NCBI GenBank assembly: GCA_021307315.1
Contig: JAJSPD010000021.1
Coordinates: 248,001 to 312,000 of the forward strand
Direction of reading: 5' to 3'
Source of the DNA: Bisporella sp. PMI_857
Taxonomy: Eukaryota > Ascomycota > Leotiomycetes > Helotiales > Helotiaceae
Length of the DNA stretch: 64,000 nucleotides
Position 1 is the first letter of the stretch. Each line of letters starts with the position of its first letter. The notes under the pieces are model-generated. The model saw only the letters and a list, made by a program, of their open reading frames with translations. It did not search any database and was not told where the DNA came from. Of the stretch, positions 1-11,571 are shown piece by piece. The translations under genes and the position numbers were made by a program.

Positions 1-1170
1 AGAATCTTCGTCGATACCATCATCCTCAAATCCTTCTGTCTCCTCATCAGACTCGTTGTCACTGGACTCGCGCCCCTCGTCTTCATCTTCATCTTCACCC
101 TCTTCTAGAGCTTCCGCTTCTGCCTCGGTGCCGAGTTTACGAATAGCGTTTTCCTTCCTCAAAGTATCATTGATGGTGAGCTTCTTCTCTGGATGATCCA
201 GCTCCTTTCGAATCCAGTCATCCTCAAAGAGTTCTCCACTGGCAAATTCGTGAAATCTGGTAGCGTTGGATGATAGTGTCGCTTCATCAGCAACAATATA
301 CTTTGGCTTAATCCGAACAGCAACTGGGCTCTGAGAAGAACGTCGGTTTACAGACGAACGAAGTGATAATCCAAACCGAGGGGATTTACGTGTTAGAGAT
401 GGCGATCGACCTCCCGCCTTCTTTGGTGTGTCGGCTTTGCTTGACTCGGGGGTTTGAAGATCAAGTTTAGATGGCTTGTCCGTGTATTTAGGACCCGGGC
501 ACATAAATTTAATCATGGGTTTTCGTTTTGCTAGTGGGGCCGCGTCAACTTGTGCTTGCTGTGCCTGTTGTGGTGCTGGCCGTGCTGACTGTGTAACCGG
601 AGTTGCCCTTGCACCGCATGCGAACGTGATACATCGCTTCTTGGGTGCGACCTCGACAGGGGCTTGGGCTTTCGGCGAGAGGCTGATGGCTTCTGGGAGC
701 ATGGGTATCGATTCCTTTATGTCGAAATTGGCTGATAGTGCCAGTCGGTCAGGCTTTGGCTCTGTTCCTAACGAATACGGAGCGAAATTTGTATATGTGG
801 TACTTGGGAATGGCGGACTAGGTGTATTTGTACGGGCAGGACTTGTTAGGCCTCCATCGCTGGTGAGCTCAGCTGTAGATGCTATACTAGCATTGCTCAG
901 CATCGATCGTCTCCTAGACAAGTCGGTTGTGAGACGTATTTCTGTTGTAGTAGATTTTGGCTCAGGATTTTGAAGGGCTTGTGTCAGAAGAGATTGCTTC
1001 CGGATCGTGGCTTGAGAAGCAATAGACGCTTTGTGGAAATCTTCCTGATTCTTTTCTTTTATATGATCCGGAGGTTCGTCCACGTCTGCGACTAGATCTT
1101 CGTCTGCAACGGCTGGCATACTGACGGTTTGTGGCTTTGTCCCCCAGCTGAATATGTCTTGAAGCCCCAT
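1..1170 (-). CDS. DUF2457-like acidic nuclear-type protein, C-terminus beyond window edge
   Basis: One uninterrupted minus-strand frame runs from the ATG at 1170 off the left edge, giving 390 residues without the C-terminus. The N-terminal half is Ser/Thr/Pro-rich. Around residues 190-245 two similar short blocks occur, KKRCITFACG and KRKPMIKFMCPGP. A basic Ser/Arg stretch follows, then FHEFASGELFEDDWIRKEL, then ITINDTLRKENAIRKLG-like residues running into a long Asp/Glu tract at the visible end. The TLRKEN..RKLG block followed by an acidic tract is what I remember of the fungal DUF2457 family, whose function is unknown. The family name is from memory. The ATG is the first in the frame and follows a long non-coding stretch. 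No intron is needed in the visible part. Confidence 0.7.
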   Translation of the reverse strand, partial: MGLQDIFSWGTKPQTVSMPAVADEDLVADVDEPPDHIKEKNQEDFHKASIASQATIRKQSLLTQALQNPEPKSTTTEIRLTTDLSRRRSMLSNASIASTAELTSDGGLTSPARTNTPSPPFPSTTYTNFAPYSLGTEPKPDRLALSANFDIKESIPMLPEAISLSPKAQAPVEVAPKKRCITFACGARATPVTQSARPAPQQAQQAQVDAAPLAKRKPMIKFMCPGPKYTDKPSKLDLQTPESSKADTPKKAGGRSPSLTRKSPRFGLSLRSSVNRRSSQSPVAVRIKPKYIVADEATLSSNATRFHEFASGELFEDDWIRKELDHPEKKLTINDTLRKENAIRKLGTEAEAEALEEGEDEDEDEGRESSDNESDEETEGFEDDGIDEDS

Positions 1171-4100
1171 CTTGCAAGAGTGTCGCGAAACAAGGCCCCT
1201 GTGTGTAGAATTGAGGAGTAATGGAGGAGATCCCGCCGTGGGTAGGCGTAGACTCTCAACTAATTGTTCTTGTTGTTGGCGGGGGTGACGGGGAATAGTG
1301 GCGAATTGCTGCGAAAGAGACGAAAAGCGAGGTGAAACCCGACGCGAAGAAGAGTATTCTTCGTATGAATGAATAATCGAGACTGCTATGAGTAAATCAA
1401 CAGCTTCCCCTGGAAGTGATTGTTGTTGATGAATGCTGTTTGCACAAGGCTCCAAAACCCCGTTTGTGTGGCGTCCCTAGGGACCGTTATGCTATAAATT
1501 GAAGGACATTTTGTATTGCGAATGGGAGGCAATCCGGATTGTGTTTTTGTTTCGAGGAGAAGGACGAGCGCACGAGAAGATGTGTTGTCGATCGGAAGAA
1601 TGTGTGGTGGTGGATGGGCGAGGTGGGCGTAGCAGAGTGGAGAGTGTAATGTGCTGGTGATGGGGATCGACTGTGTCTGGCGTTTGGCGTGGGAGTTTAA
1701 GAAGCAAAAGACGGGCCAAGGCTTATTATGTTTTTGCCGTTTCGCTGGTGGGATGGATGGGGGGGGGAGAAAGGTTCAAGGGACTTTTAGGAAGGGAAGG
1801 GAAGGGGGGTAAGGGATAAAATGGGTGACCCACAGAGCTGGTGAAATAAGGCGCTAATGACGTGAGTTTTTTTAAAAAGGGCTCAGCCAGCGAAAAATCG
1901 ACAACAAGGGGGCAATAATAATAATTACTTATTGGAAGGAAGGACAAAATGGAAAAACAGGAAAATAAAAAAATCATCTATATCTCTTCTCCCCCTGCTC
2001 CTGTCCATTCCACTGACTACTACTCTTTTGTCAGCCGGGCTTGCTTAGTCAGACATTATTCGCTTGGATCAACAATTCAAATGACGGCCAATTCCCAATC
2101 TAAATCAAGCTGATGTTGCCGCAGCCGGCAAATTCTCGTCATCTTTTCCGCATCCGAATACCCTCATTTAATGTAGTGCAAGAAAGAGGACTGAGAGTAG
2201 AGATCGGCCGCGCGCGAAGCAAAAGCGTTGAGTCGTGTTGGTCTTCTTTGAGAAAATACAGGAGTAAGGGTCTCTGAATACTGTTTTACGAGGACCTTTC
2301 ACACGGCCCTTTTCCCATCAATTTCGGGGCCGCTACAACGCTGGCTGCAAGCACGGCGTTTGTCCTGAAAAGGCCAAATTACCTGTAGATTAATCTGAAC
2401 CATGGCCCCAAACTCAATTCAATCCACATCGTCAAACAAATATTCCGATATAAATCGCGGCTAAGGGTAAAGCTGGCAGTAATTCATAATTAGCATCGAT
2501 CACCACCGCAAATAAGACGCTAGTTCGGTCGGCTTTGTATCGGCGCAAATCTCATTAAAGAAGATTTGAAGAATTTGCGGATGGCTTCTGAACTGTCCAA
2601 TCTTCATTCTAGCTATATATATGCTCCACAGCCCACCAAAACACACCGCAAATTCGGTTTCTTTGTCGCCTTCTGCTCACGATTCAGTTGCAGCGACAAA
2701 GGCAAACTCCTTCAGTAAGGATTCGACTTGCTGTTAGCCGGAAATTGAACAATATGAAGCTCTTAATTAAAAAGTTGCCATTTGCCGTCTTGGAACATGT
2801 CTTGTAAATTCTTGCTCTTTTTGCGTGTGCCATCCGCGGCAATCAAAATAACCCTTAAATCTGTTGTCTGGAACTTGGCCGTGATCTCTCTCCACTTTAA
2901 CCATCCCAACTAGCGAGCCGACCTGCTAATGTGGAGTCCTTTGAAACATGTTTCTTCAGCGTGGGGGCTCAATTTTGTTCAGAAGCACATCTGAAAGAGA
3001 CCTGCTAAAAGTCATGACATCTGAGAGATGATAGGACTTTGTGCCAGCCACATGCGTACTCGTTTTGGTGATGACGATGAGCAGTCAAGACTCGTGATAC
3101 CATGAGAGTCATGTAACACCGCCGTTCGGAAGATGGCATATTGATGACAGCTGCTGCTGTGTGTTGCTGGAATGCCCCTCCTTGATATCAAAGCTGTATC
3201 ACATCTTCGTCAGAGGTACATGAAGATGATAAGGTATACACAATAAGGCTCATGTACCGCTATTTGCCCGTAAATGGCACCCCCAACCAATAGAAGTGCT
3301 GCCATAACACCGTTCGAGGGCTCTGACCACAATAATGAAAGTATTACCAGTGCACCCCACATTCTCTCGAACATTTCAGCAACATGACCCCTCTTTTCGT
3401 TAGCGACGTGTCGATTTCTTGCATGTGTATGATTTCGAACTTCTATAAGGGTCAAGCCATGGCGCATCAAGCACGCTCGCCCCTCTATCCTGCAGCCGTC
3501 AACTAATAATATCGTGCAATTCATTCCAGAAAATGGTGTTGTGGTAACACCTCGTGATGCTGAATAACAATCATCCATACGATGGCAGCGCAGACAGCGG
3601 TGTACGGGCTGAAGAACGGTGAGCTGAGTCGGTTCGTAAGCGTGGGTGGACAGTTTCAAGCTGAAATATGATATCTTTTTCAATATATTATATCAGCGCG
3701 TTGACTGTGCTGAAACCGCTGAAACTGAAGAGCAGCTGGTTGACGTTCCCTTTAGAAAATATACCCAGGTGTGACCACAGCCATCTTGTATCATAGGATG
3801 TTCATGTGCTTGACGGTAAGAGTTTCCTAAATCGTCATCCCACCTTAGATCTGCATGCACACATTAGATGTCCGCAGATGCAGTCTAAGTACTCTATCTG
3901 CATGCCATGCTTCTTTAACATGAGGGATTTATTTCCTCCACTCACATGGACTAAGGATGAAAGGTATGGCGGTTTCGCAACAACTTGCCGTTACCGATGA
4001 AATATCTAGTTCAAAGCCAAAACACGTTCCCCCCAATATGTGCATCACTATGGAAGAGGACCCACGTGAGGAATGCTACTCGCTGTAATGGGCTATTTCC

Positions 4101-5426
4101 CAGGTTGGAGGTCGTACGTAGCCCGTCTTGCATTTCAACCCGCGCAATTCTTCTTATCATATACCTACTCCCACGCGAGCTTGTAAACGTGGAGAGATAG
4201 AATACTGGTGGTGTCGGGCGACCAACTTAATATTCTCACATTCTTGGTTGCAATATGACTAAGCATTGGGCGGGAATCACGGATAGAAGGCACAATTAAA
4301 AGACCTTAGCTTTTGAACAACCTTACGGTATCTCTAATTCGGTGTGATAGCATGGATCACACTAAAACCCAAACTGATTACTGTTGTTTTAATGCAAGGC
4401 TCTGGGATGAAAGCGGAGAAACGAGCTGTCATATCACTTCAGTTTCCATCATCGAGTCACAAGCGGATTTGTCGAACATATTACTGTCGACCTTAGTAAT
4501 TCCAGCAAGTGTATATTACGTCTCTTAGTCCTATATCCATGCATTTTTTTAGAATGCCAACTGTCAAGAAACCCGAATTTTCGAACATGATGTATGTGCT
4601 TTGGAAATGGTACGGCATATGAAGACTCCTCTTCGACAACAACATATTGACGGCAGTTGTGCTTCACCTGCAGGGAGCTCCTCGAAGCAACAATAGGTTA
4701 AAGACTCCCAATCGGTCACGGCGTCATTTCTCGTTCACTGGCGTGGCATACCATTGGGGGTTACGTCTTAATACCATCCCTAACGATTTAAAATTTGAAA
4801 AAGAACACTCTCCACAATGTGGTAGAATATATGATAAATGTAGCATAGTTCTCGGCGCGTAAGAAAACTGATAACTTCAGTGCTTAGAGAGTAGGAAAGT
4901 AGAAGCACACAAGAGAACGGATTGTCCATATCCAATGTCTTCATAGCATCTTCTCGAAATATCAACGCAATTGGTTTTCGGAGTTCAAGAAGGTGGCCTT
5001 GAATCGGTGGTCTTGAATATTTTGCTCGTCAGAAAATAACTAGAGAAATAACATTCGCTACTACATAAAAGGGTGAAATGAGAATTGATAACATTGAGGA
5101 TGAGTGGTCGAGCCGCAACAACAGGAGACACATCAAAAGTAAGAAGCTCACACTCAATTAGAAAGATAAGTAGTAACTTTATAACAATATAAATCACCTC
5201 TTAGATGACACTTGAGGCTCTACTACAATGAAAATTTGAGTCTCAATGGGTCTGAAGTCCCAGATATGGACTTGAAGTTCATCGTGCGAATAGATATGGC
5301 TCCTGCCAAGAGAATTATACACGTGATCATCGGTCTAACCCATTTAGCGAAACCATGATTTGAACCTCAAGAGAAAGCTCTCCCTTAGGTCAACAACACC
5401 AGATCCAATTGATACCGCAACACACC
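1171..5426. other. Gene-poor stretch of 4.3 kb
   Basis: No gene could be supported here. The first 800 bases hold purine-rich and G-run low-complexity DNA (about 1600-1850) that is probably the promoter/5'UTR region of the leftward gene. A 157-codon open frame on the minus strand (3210-3683) lacks an ATG start and any recognisable motif. The rest is AT-rich with stops in all frames. Confidence 0.5.
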
Positions 5427-6194
5427 ATGAACTCTTTCCGTATTGCTCGCACGGCTCTGCGAGCGCGCTCTGCAGCCATCAGGGTGCCAGTTCAGCGCAG
5501 AGGTTATGCTGATGCTGTTTCGGACAAGGTCGGTACCTCGGAACAGATTTTACGGCCATGGCTAACTTTCCTCAGATCAAGTTGAGCTTGGCTCTGCCAC
5601 ATCAGGTACGATACAAATAAAGAACCAAGCGGATTGGAATTGTTGACATCGCGTCTCATTGAATGGGAGGGATGGCGCGACAGGGGATCATGAAAGTTAG
5701 TAGGTCAAGACTAACCTGTCAACAGTCCGTCTATAAGTCCACAGATGTCGTCCAGGTCAACATTGCTGCAGAGTCCGGAGATATGGGTATCCTCGCAAAC
5801 CACGTTCCATCCATTGAGCAACTACGACCTGGTCTTGTTGAGGTCATTGAGGAGAGCGGTGGCAGCAAGCAATTCTTCTGTAAGCGGCCCACGATTTCAC
5901 CAGGCTTCTCATCTAATATGAATTTGTTTAGTATCAGGAGGATTTGCTACAGTACAGCCTAACTCGGAATTGAGCATCAACGCAGTTGAGGGATACGCCC
6001 TAGAGGACTTCAGCATTGAGGCAGTCCGGTCGCAAATCGCAGAGGCGCAGAAGATTGCTGGTGGAAGTGGAAGTGAACAAGACATTGCTGAGGCAAAGAT
6101 TGAGCTTGAGGTCAGTTTGATGAGATTACCGAGTTTTGATTTTAGCTAATCGTTCTCATAGGTATTGGAGAGCCTGCAAGCAGCCCTTAAGTAG
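5427..6194 (+). CDS. ATP16: Mitochondrial F1 ATP synthase subunit delta
   Basis: Five exons (5427-5528, 5576-5605, 5726-5879, 5932-6110, 6162-6194) encode 165 residues, the usual length of this subunit. The product sits in the central stalk of the F1Fo ATP synthase and couples rotation of the c-ring to catalysis. The first 30 or so residues are rich in Arg/Ala/Ser and end in QRRGYA, a typical mitochondrial presequence. The mature part has the family hallmarks VNIAAESGDMGILANHVP, the EQLRPGLVEV segment and SGGFATVQPNSELSINAVEGY, then the C-terminal helical hairpin ending ESLQAALK. All four introns are 47-120 nt with GT-AG ends. The mini-exon of 30 nt (IKLSLALPHQ) is needed for the conserved beta-sandwich strand. 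Role is from family knowledge; the assignment is secure. Confidence 0.95.
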
Positions 6195-6554
6195 AGGATC
6201 CAACTTAGCATAGCGGAGGTATAGACGTGGAGCCTGTGTATATCAATCTCTTTTAAAATTACACTTGTGATCATTAAGTGGAGAGAGTACTGAAGTCTAG
6301 ATTCTAAGACAGAATAGTGGTTGCAGCTCGTGCCTTCCAGTTGAGTACTGCGCTTATCCCAAGCTCTTGATTTTCTCACGAAGTCCATCTTCATAACTAC
6401 CACTATATCCTCATATTTTTTGGAATCACGGGGCAAAGCTGCCTGGTAGTCATTTCTTAGCCACGTTCCCTGAATTATTTAGTCTATTCTTTACAATTTA
6501 CAAGTCCCTGTAAATCGCGCGCAGCGGTCCAATTAGAATGGTTCAACACTTGCC
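6195..6554. other. Intergenic spacer, tandem genes
   Basis: This 360-base gap separates the 3' end of ATP16 from the next rightward gene. It must contain the ATP16 polyadenylation site and the promoter of the downstream gene. I see no further coding or RNA feature. Confidence 0.5.
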
Positions 6555-9500
6555 ATGAACGACGAACGGCTGTCGCGAGCTGTTCAGACGAAACGCCGCA
6601 GCTCTGCTTTGAATGATCCGCGAATGTCTGCTGCCAATGACCCTGAGCGTCCCATCCATGCCGGAACAGTGGCGTCGCGCATTACATTTCTTCAAGGCTT
6701 GGAAAGCCCAACTACTGATATTCCATCAGCAGTTCCCCGACCTCCGTCATCAGTTGCAGCACGTTCTCGTCAGCATCGAAGCGCTACCTTCGGACGAGGT
6801 CTAGTCAGACGCTTGGGCAAACCTGCATCATCAAGCCTCAGCAGCAATCCTTACCAAGAGCCAGAAGTTGATGTGCACCATTCATACCTTGGTCAATATA
6901 CTTCCCGGTCAAACCACGATCAGGACCATGCCATCTCATACCTCAGTACGGGAAGTGTTAGGCAACAAACTCTGTTCGAACGACATATTTCTGAAGCTGG
7001 AGCCCACGATGACATCTCCACTAAGTGGCCAGTAAAGCAGCCTTTTGGTCACTGGGATCCTGCTTCTAATCATGCGGATAAAAGTACTCTACAGGACGTT
7101 AACAACACCAGTTTCTCCTCAACCAAAGCAACGAGCTTGTCATGCCCAAGTGATGCAGTAACTAACGCCAATACACATGGTCTAGATGTTGGGATACAAG
7201 AGTTAGGCAGTCCAAGCTCAGAAATCTCAATTTGTACCACTTCAAGCTTACGTCGTCAAAGTGTTCGAGACTTGTTTGATGTTTACGGTATTGAACGACC
7301 AGAAGGGCTTGTTCCTGATAGAGAACCATCTCGAGATCTAGAAGATACTCCAAAGCCTCCTCGAGTTCGTGTGGATTGTCATGTCTGCAAATGGATGAAT
7401 GGCGGACTTGATAAAAGGTGCCGGAGATGTGGACATCGGCTGTGTAAAGACTGCGATTCAGGAACTCTTCCACAAGCCAATGGTATCAATACAAATAATT
7501 TTGACGGCCGTGCTACCAGATACGTACCCTGCGCTGTACCGTATCAGGAAGATCAGAATACTACTGTAGAGCTAGATGGAGCAATATCAACGCCCTTGTA
7601 TCGATGTCGAAGCTCTGATCCGCAGTTAGAAAGACAATCCGGTCTAGGAAACACATCCCAATATTCTCATACACATGAGGCGCTTTGCAAACCTCCCCCG
7701 CGGAGGATCACCAAATCAACACCACCCGGCTTTACTAGAATGAAACCCGCAGAAAAGCTAAAATTTAGTCATCTCCTGCCTGATATTCATACAACTTGCG
7801 TGACTTCTCCTTTTTTATTTACGGATGTATGCTCAGCTGCCCGATTGCAGCCGTCTCCCAAGAGTACGAACCACTACTATCGAATTCGCCATCATCACCA
7901 CCGCGAAAATCATCGTCAACACCATAAGAGCCACTACTCTTCTGACGACTGTGATGTTAGCACAGGATGTTGTTCACCACATGCTGAAGGTAAATTAAAT
8001 ACTCACTCGCCGCCCATATATTCTCAAAGGCAACGCGGCCCAATCGGGAAAGAGGAGGAGAGCAATGATGTTCTATTCGAGCGAACACCGCGTCGACTCC
8101 GGAGAGAAGAATCAGAACATGAAACTGTAGAATGTCGTGGATATCCTAGAACTGGGCATGCTCGTCATAGTAGCCCAGCCAGCAACCCAGGTACAGTTGG
8201 TATATGTCAGCATTGCCTAGATGATTGTCAATGCATTGCGTGCCAGGACACACATCATAATGTTAGATGCTGTGTGCATAAAGATCATCGGCCATATCTC
8301 CATCACCACACCATTAGCCCGAGGCAATCAATTCATACACAATGTGTGTTTGAGCCAGCAGCAGAACTTGTTCATGAACCTACACGCCCTTCATCAGTTC
8401 GATCTGCAAGCACTGTTAGACCTACTCCAAAACTCGCTCAGTTTGACTATTCTGGTGAGGTGGAGCAGGTGAGCAATATGGATGATGAAACGACTTTAAG
8501 ACTGGATAGCCAGAAGTCGAGACATAGCTCACAATCGATGAACTCTTCTACGTCTTCTACTCCAAAATTACCTCGAAGTACCACAATTCGGCCACGGCAA
8601 TCACCAAGGAGGGAATTTAAACGAAAAGCAAAAAAGATGTCTTCTCAGCAGTTAAAACTGATAACGAGACTCGAGAAAGAGCGATTACCCCCTGTGCCGC
8701 CTTTACCACCATGGGCTATAAATGCAAACTCCAGAAGTGGCCGCTCTCCCCAAATGATCTCACAGTCTAAGCAAATTGACCCAGGTACAAAGACGCCATC
8801 TATCCCTAGAAACCATTCCCAAGCAACAAAGGCTCCTACCCAATCTTCTTCACAAGCGGGTTATACACTTATTGAGGGACATAGTTGCGCTTCTCCATCC
8901 AAGTCGCCATTGATAGGGTCTACACCTCTTCTTTCCGGTGATGGAAGTCCAGATGAAAGTGGCGACCATCGTTCAGCAGGACCCATAGCTACCGAGTCGC
9001 CTTATGAAAATAAATTCCTACCAGGAAAAGCCTTGCCCAGTAAGGAAGAGAAACTGAGGGCCTCCCCCAGACCTCTACCAAAAAGAAGGGTTTCCGCTCC
9101 CTGCGATTCCCTAATGCAAGAAATAGAGCCTGCAGATTCTAAATCAAATCGTACGCCATTAGGGTCTCGCAGAGAACCAACTCCTAGGACTACGTACTCC
9201 CGTAGAGAACCATGCCAAGAACAAAGAACAGATCCTTCCGCGCCACCTGAGAGGAAAGCTAGGACGCGCTTCAGATCGCCAACTCTGGAGCAATCTCAAC
9301 TTGAAAGGAGGTCAAGAATTCAAGAGTGGCAGCGCCGTTCCCGTAGTGCAAGTATTGGTCTTCCGTCAAGGAAAGATTGTGAATCACCGAGTTGTGAGAA
9401 GTACATATACGGCTTTACTGAGTCAAATAGTCATGAGAGACGTCGGCAAGAAGGTACTCGTACATCAGACAAGAAACCTAACACTTCTATTTATTCCTCG

Positions 9501-11231
9501 AAGGCTGACCCGCATTTTCACGGTCGATCGTCCCACCAGGAGAAGAGTCTTTCTGAAATCCAGGGTCGAGGCCGGCCTCAGGAGAGCGGAAAATATCTTC
9601 GCTCAATAGACATAATATCAGACAATTATTATAGTCCGATTCAAGGTCGTGCGCACTTTTCGCGTAAGCGCCCCAAGGGCAAGCAGGCAAGGTCATCTTC
9701 TGCTCATGAAAGTAAACAGTCGCGTTCTCCTAATGCAGGCATGGAGCCTAGAGGCTCTAGTCGGCCAAAGATCAGAGTTTCTAGTCCTGAGAGCAAGGCC
9801 TCACATGCTAGTAGCAGCATTAGTCGTTCTGATAGCAAAACCCCTCCCCCTGGAAGGGGGAACTCTCGACCTGAGAGTGAAGTTTTGTGCGCTGAAGCCA
9901 AAAGCTCTCACTTAAATAGCAGAGGCTCTCTTCCTAATAGAAAGTCTCACTGTACTGCAAAAGAGCAGTCATCATATGAAAAACAGTGTTCTCAATCTAG
10001 TGCCAACGGTGACTCGCGTAAGCGACAAGACGGCCCTTCAAGCCCAGTGTTAGAGTCAAATCCGACTGCAGGCTATGCGCGAAGGAGGGAAGACCGTACG
10101 TCCGAACATTTAGATAAGCTAAACCATGTTAAGATGTATGGTGAATTTAGCTCAGAAGATAATGGCAAGAAGAATCAGCGACACAGCAGGAGAAAGTCGG
10201 TTAAGGATGTTGTTAAAGGTCTCGAAGAAATGAGCTCCAGACTAGACCCTAGTGAAAGAAAGACAACATCTCATTGGTTCCCAAGATTTGAGCTCGTGGA
10301 TAAGAAACTGAACGCCTGTTGTCCCAATGACAAGCCGCGTCCGGAACATCATTTGAGCGAGGATGAGGCTGTGAATGGCGAGAAAGAATCAAGGGAGCAT
10401 AGACTGAGTGATGAGGAGTGCGTTATGAGAAAGAGGAAGCAAAGGTCTGCTGAGCAACAGCTGCCTTTTGATTGGTGCATTGCTGATGATTATGATGATT
10501 ATGACAAACGCGCAAGAGACCAAGATAGGCAAAGACCAAAAGAAAATTGTTTGAGTAAGCGTTGTCCAGAGGCGGAGAAGGAAGGGGTCGAGAAAGATAA
10601 CTCGAATGGTCCAAATCATCCGGATCCGTTTGAGAACATAAGAAAGGGTAAGGTGGAACTGTGCGGGCGGCGGCATCATAATGATTCCGGTCATGTGAAA
10701 GATCACCACAGACCAAGAACTAAAAAGAAAATCATCGATAGTGACATGCCAGATCGAGGCAAAGGCTATCTAAATTTGCGGAGTGGAAAGATAAAGAGAG
10801 GTCATCATGGCAATTCCCGAGCTTCCCAAGCCTATCAAAAGCCACCAGCTAAAAAGAAAGAAAGGGATAATCATGGAGGTTCTGAACATTCTCCAATCCT
10901 CCAGGAGCCGCAGACTCGAGATAAAGAATCGCCTGATGAGGCAGGATCGGATGATAACCAATATTACAGGATGGAGGAGGGCAGTAATCATGATTCTCAT
11001 GACCATTGTTACGAAATTATAGAGAAGAGGAGATACGGCGGCTATGCAAAACAAGCTGATAACCACGTTTATGACTATGAACTTGATGACGAGCATGACT
11101 GTGTATGGAAGAACAGATTTTTGGAAAAGGAATGCGGAAGTGATGACTTGCAAAGTGTCACCATAGTTCTAAAGTTCACGGAGGGGGAGGATGCGGTGAT
11201 CGAAGTGGATTTAAGGAGAGTGGAGGAGTAG
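6555..11231 (+). CDS. Large low-complexity protein with two Cys/His clusters, function unknown
   Basis: A single 4677-nt exon encodes 1558 residues starting MNDERLSRAVQTKRRSS. Most of the chain is Ser/Arg/Pro/His-rich and predicted disordered. Two clusters stand out. Residues 275-300 read C-x2-C-x10-C-x2-C-x4-C-x2-C (CHVCKWMNGG..CRRCGHRLCKDC), a pattern able to bind zinc. Residues 551-573 are again Cys-dense (CQHCLDDCQCIAC..CC) and followed by a His-rich HHH tract; another His-rich patch lies near 446-465. The last 30 residues (VTIVLKFTEGEDAVIEVDL) look beta-rich and folded. The first pattern resembles fungal zinc-knuckle proteins in which a W/H-x-C-x2-C motif precedes C-x2-C-x4-C-x2-C, but I cannot name the family. 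Nuclear or scaffold roles are guesses. Absence of introns over 4.7 kb is unusual next to its neighbours. Confidence 0.85.
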   Translation: MNDERLSRAVQTKRRSSALNDPRMSAANDPERPIHAGTVASRITFLQGLESPTTDIPSAVPRPPSSVAARSRQHRSATFGRGLVRRLGKPASSSLSSNPYQEPEVDVHHSYLGQYTSRSNHDQDHAISYLSTGSVRQQTLFERHISEAGAHDDISTKWPVKQPFGHWDPASNHADKSTLQDVNNTSFSSTKATSLSCPSDAVTNANTHGLDVGIQELGSPSSEISICTTSSLRRQSVRDLFDVYGIERPEGLVPDREPSRDLEDTPKPPRVRVDCHVCKWMNGGLDKRCRRCGHRLCKDCDSGTLPQANGINTNNFDGRATRYVPCAVPYQEDQNTTVELDGAISTPLYRCRSSDPQLERQSGLGNTSQYSHTHEALCKPPPRRITKSTPPGFTRMKPAEKLKFSHLLPDIHTTCVTSPFLFTDVCSAARLQPSPKSTNHYYRIRHHHHRENHRQHHKSHYSSDDCDVSTGCCSPHAEGKLNTHSPPIYSQRQRGPIGKEEESNDVLFERTPRRLRREESEHETVECRGYPRTGHARHSSPASNPGTVGICQHCLDDCQCIACQDTHHNVRCCVHKDHRPYLHHHTISPRQSIHTQCVFEPAAELVHEPTRPSSVRSASTVRPTPKLAQFDYSGEVEQVSNMDDETTLRLDSQKSRHSSQSMNSSTSSTPKLPRSTTIRPRQSPRREFKRKAKKMSSQQLKLITRLEKERLPPVPPLPPWAINANSRSGRSPQMISQSKQIDPGTKTPSIPRNHSQATKAPTQSSSQAGYTLIEGHSCASPSKSPLIGSTPLLSGDGSPDESGDHRSAGPIATESPYENKFLPGKALPSKEEKLRASPRPLPKRRVSAPCDSLMQEIEPADSKSNRTPLGSRREPTPRTTYSRREPCQEQRTDPSAPPERKARTRFRSPTLEQSQLERRSRIQEWQRRSRSASIGLPSRKDCESPSCEKYIYGFTESNSHERRRQEGTRTSDKKPNTSIYSSKADPHFHGRSSHQEKSLSEIQGRGRPQESGKYLRSIDIISDNYYSPIQGRAHFSRKRPKGKQARSSSAHESKQSRSPNAGMEPRGSSRPKIRVSSPESKASHASSSISRSDSKTPPPGRGNSRPESEVLCAEAKSSHLNSRGSLPNRKSHCTAKEQSSYEKQCSQSSANGDSRKRQDGPSSPVLESNPTAGYARRREDRTSEHLDKLNHVKMYGEFSSEDNGKKNQRHSRRKSVKDVVKGLEEMSSRLDPSERKTTSHWFPRFELVDKKLNACCPNDKPRPEHHLSEDEAVNGEKESREHRLSDEECVMRKRKQRSAEQQLPFDWCIADDYDDYDKRARDQDRQRPKENCLSKRCPEAEKEGVEKDNSNGPNHPDPFENIRKGKVELCGRRHHNDSGHVKDHHRPRTKKKIIDSDMPDRGKGYLNLRSGKIKRGHHGNSRASQAYQKPPAKKKERDNHGGSEHSPILQEPQTRDKESPDEAGSDDNQYYRMEEGSNHDSHDHCYEIIEKRRYGGYAKQADNHVYDYELDDEHDCVWKNRFLEKECGSDDLQSVTIVLKFTEGEDAVIEVDLRRVEE

Positions 11232-11571
11232 TTTGGTGTGGCGTAAGCGGCCCTAATAAGTAGCCTGGATGTGGTTTATGCTTAATTAGTTATGGAAGAG
11301 ACAAACTTCAGATATAGTCTTATCCTTTCCTGACGTTCTGGCTTGGAGAGATGAATAGATTGATTATCAAGGGATGAATTGGTAGAGAGATGACACAATT
11401 TGAATACTTTGATTCTCCCTGATCTTGATCATTCTGATTTAATTGATGAAGCAGCCTAGTCCATCTCTCATGCGTCCCTAGTTCTTTTTTGCTGTAATTT
11501 ATCACAAACTTCTAGCATCTTACAATAGAAACTGCTCGTACTTCTCCAGCATTTTTATCGCATCCAAAATG
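11232..11571. other. Intergenic spacer downstream of the 1558-residue gene
   Basis: AT-rich 3' flank of the rightward gene. No coding or RNA signal was seen. Confidence 0.5.

Noticed and set aside
476..973. 165-codon plus-strand frame across the left-edge gene
   Set aside because: It is antisense to the continuous minus-strand frame of the DUF2457-like gene and has biased, non-protein-like composition.
3210..3683. 157-codon open frame on the minus strand
   Set aside because: Starts at TTG, no ATG in a useful position, no motif, no splice context, AT-rich flanks.
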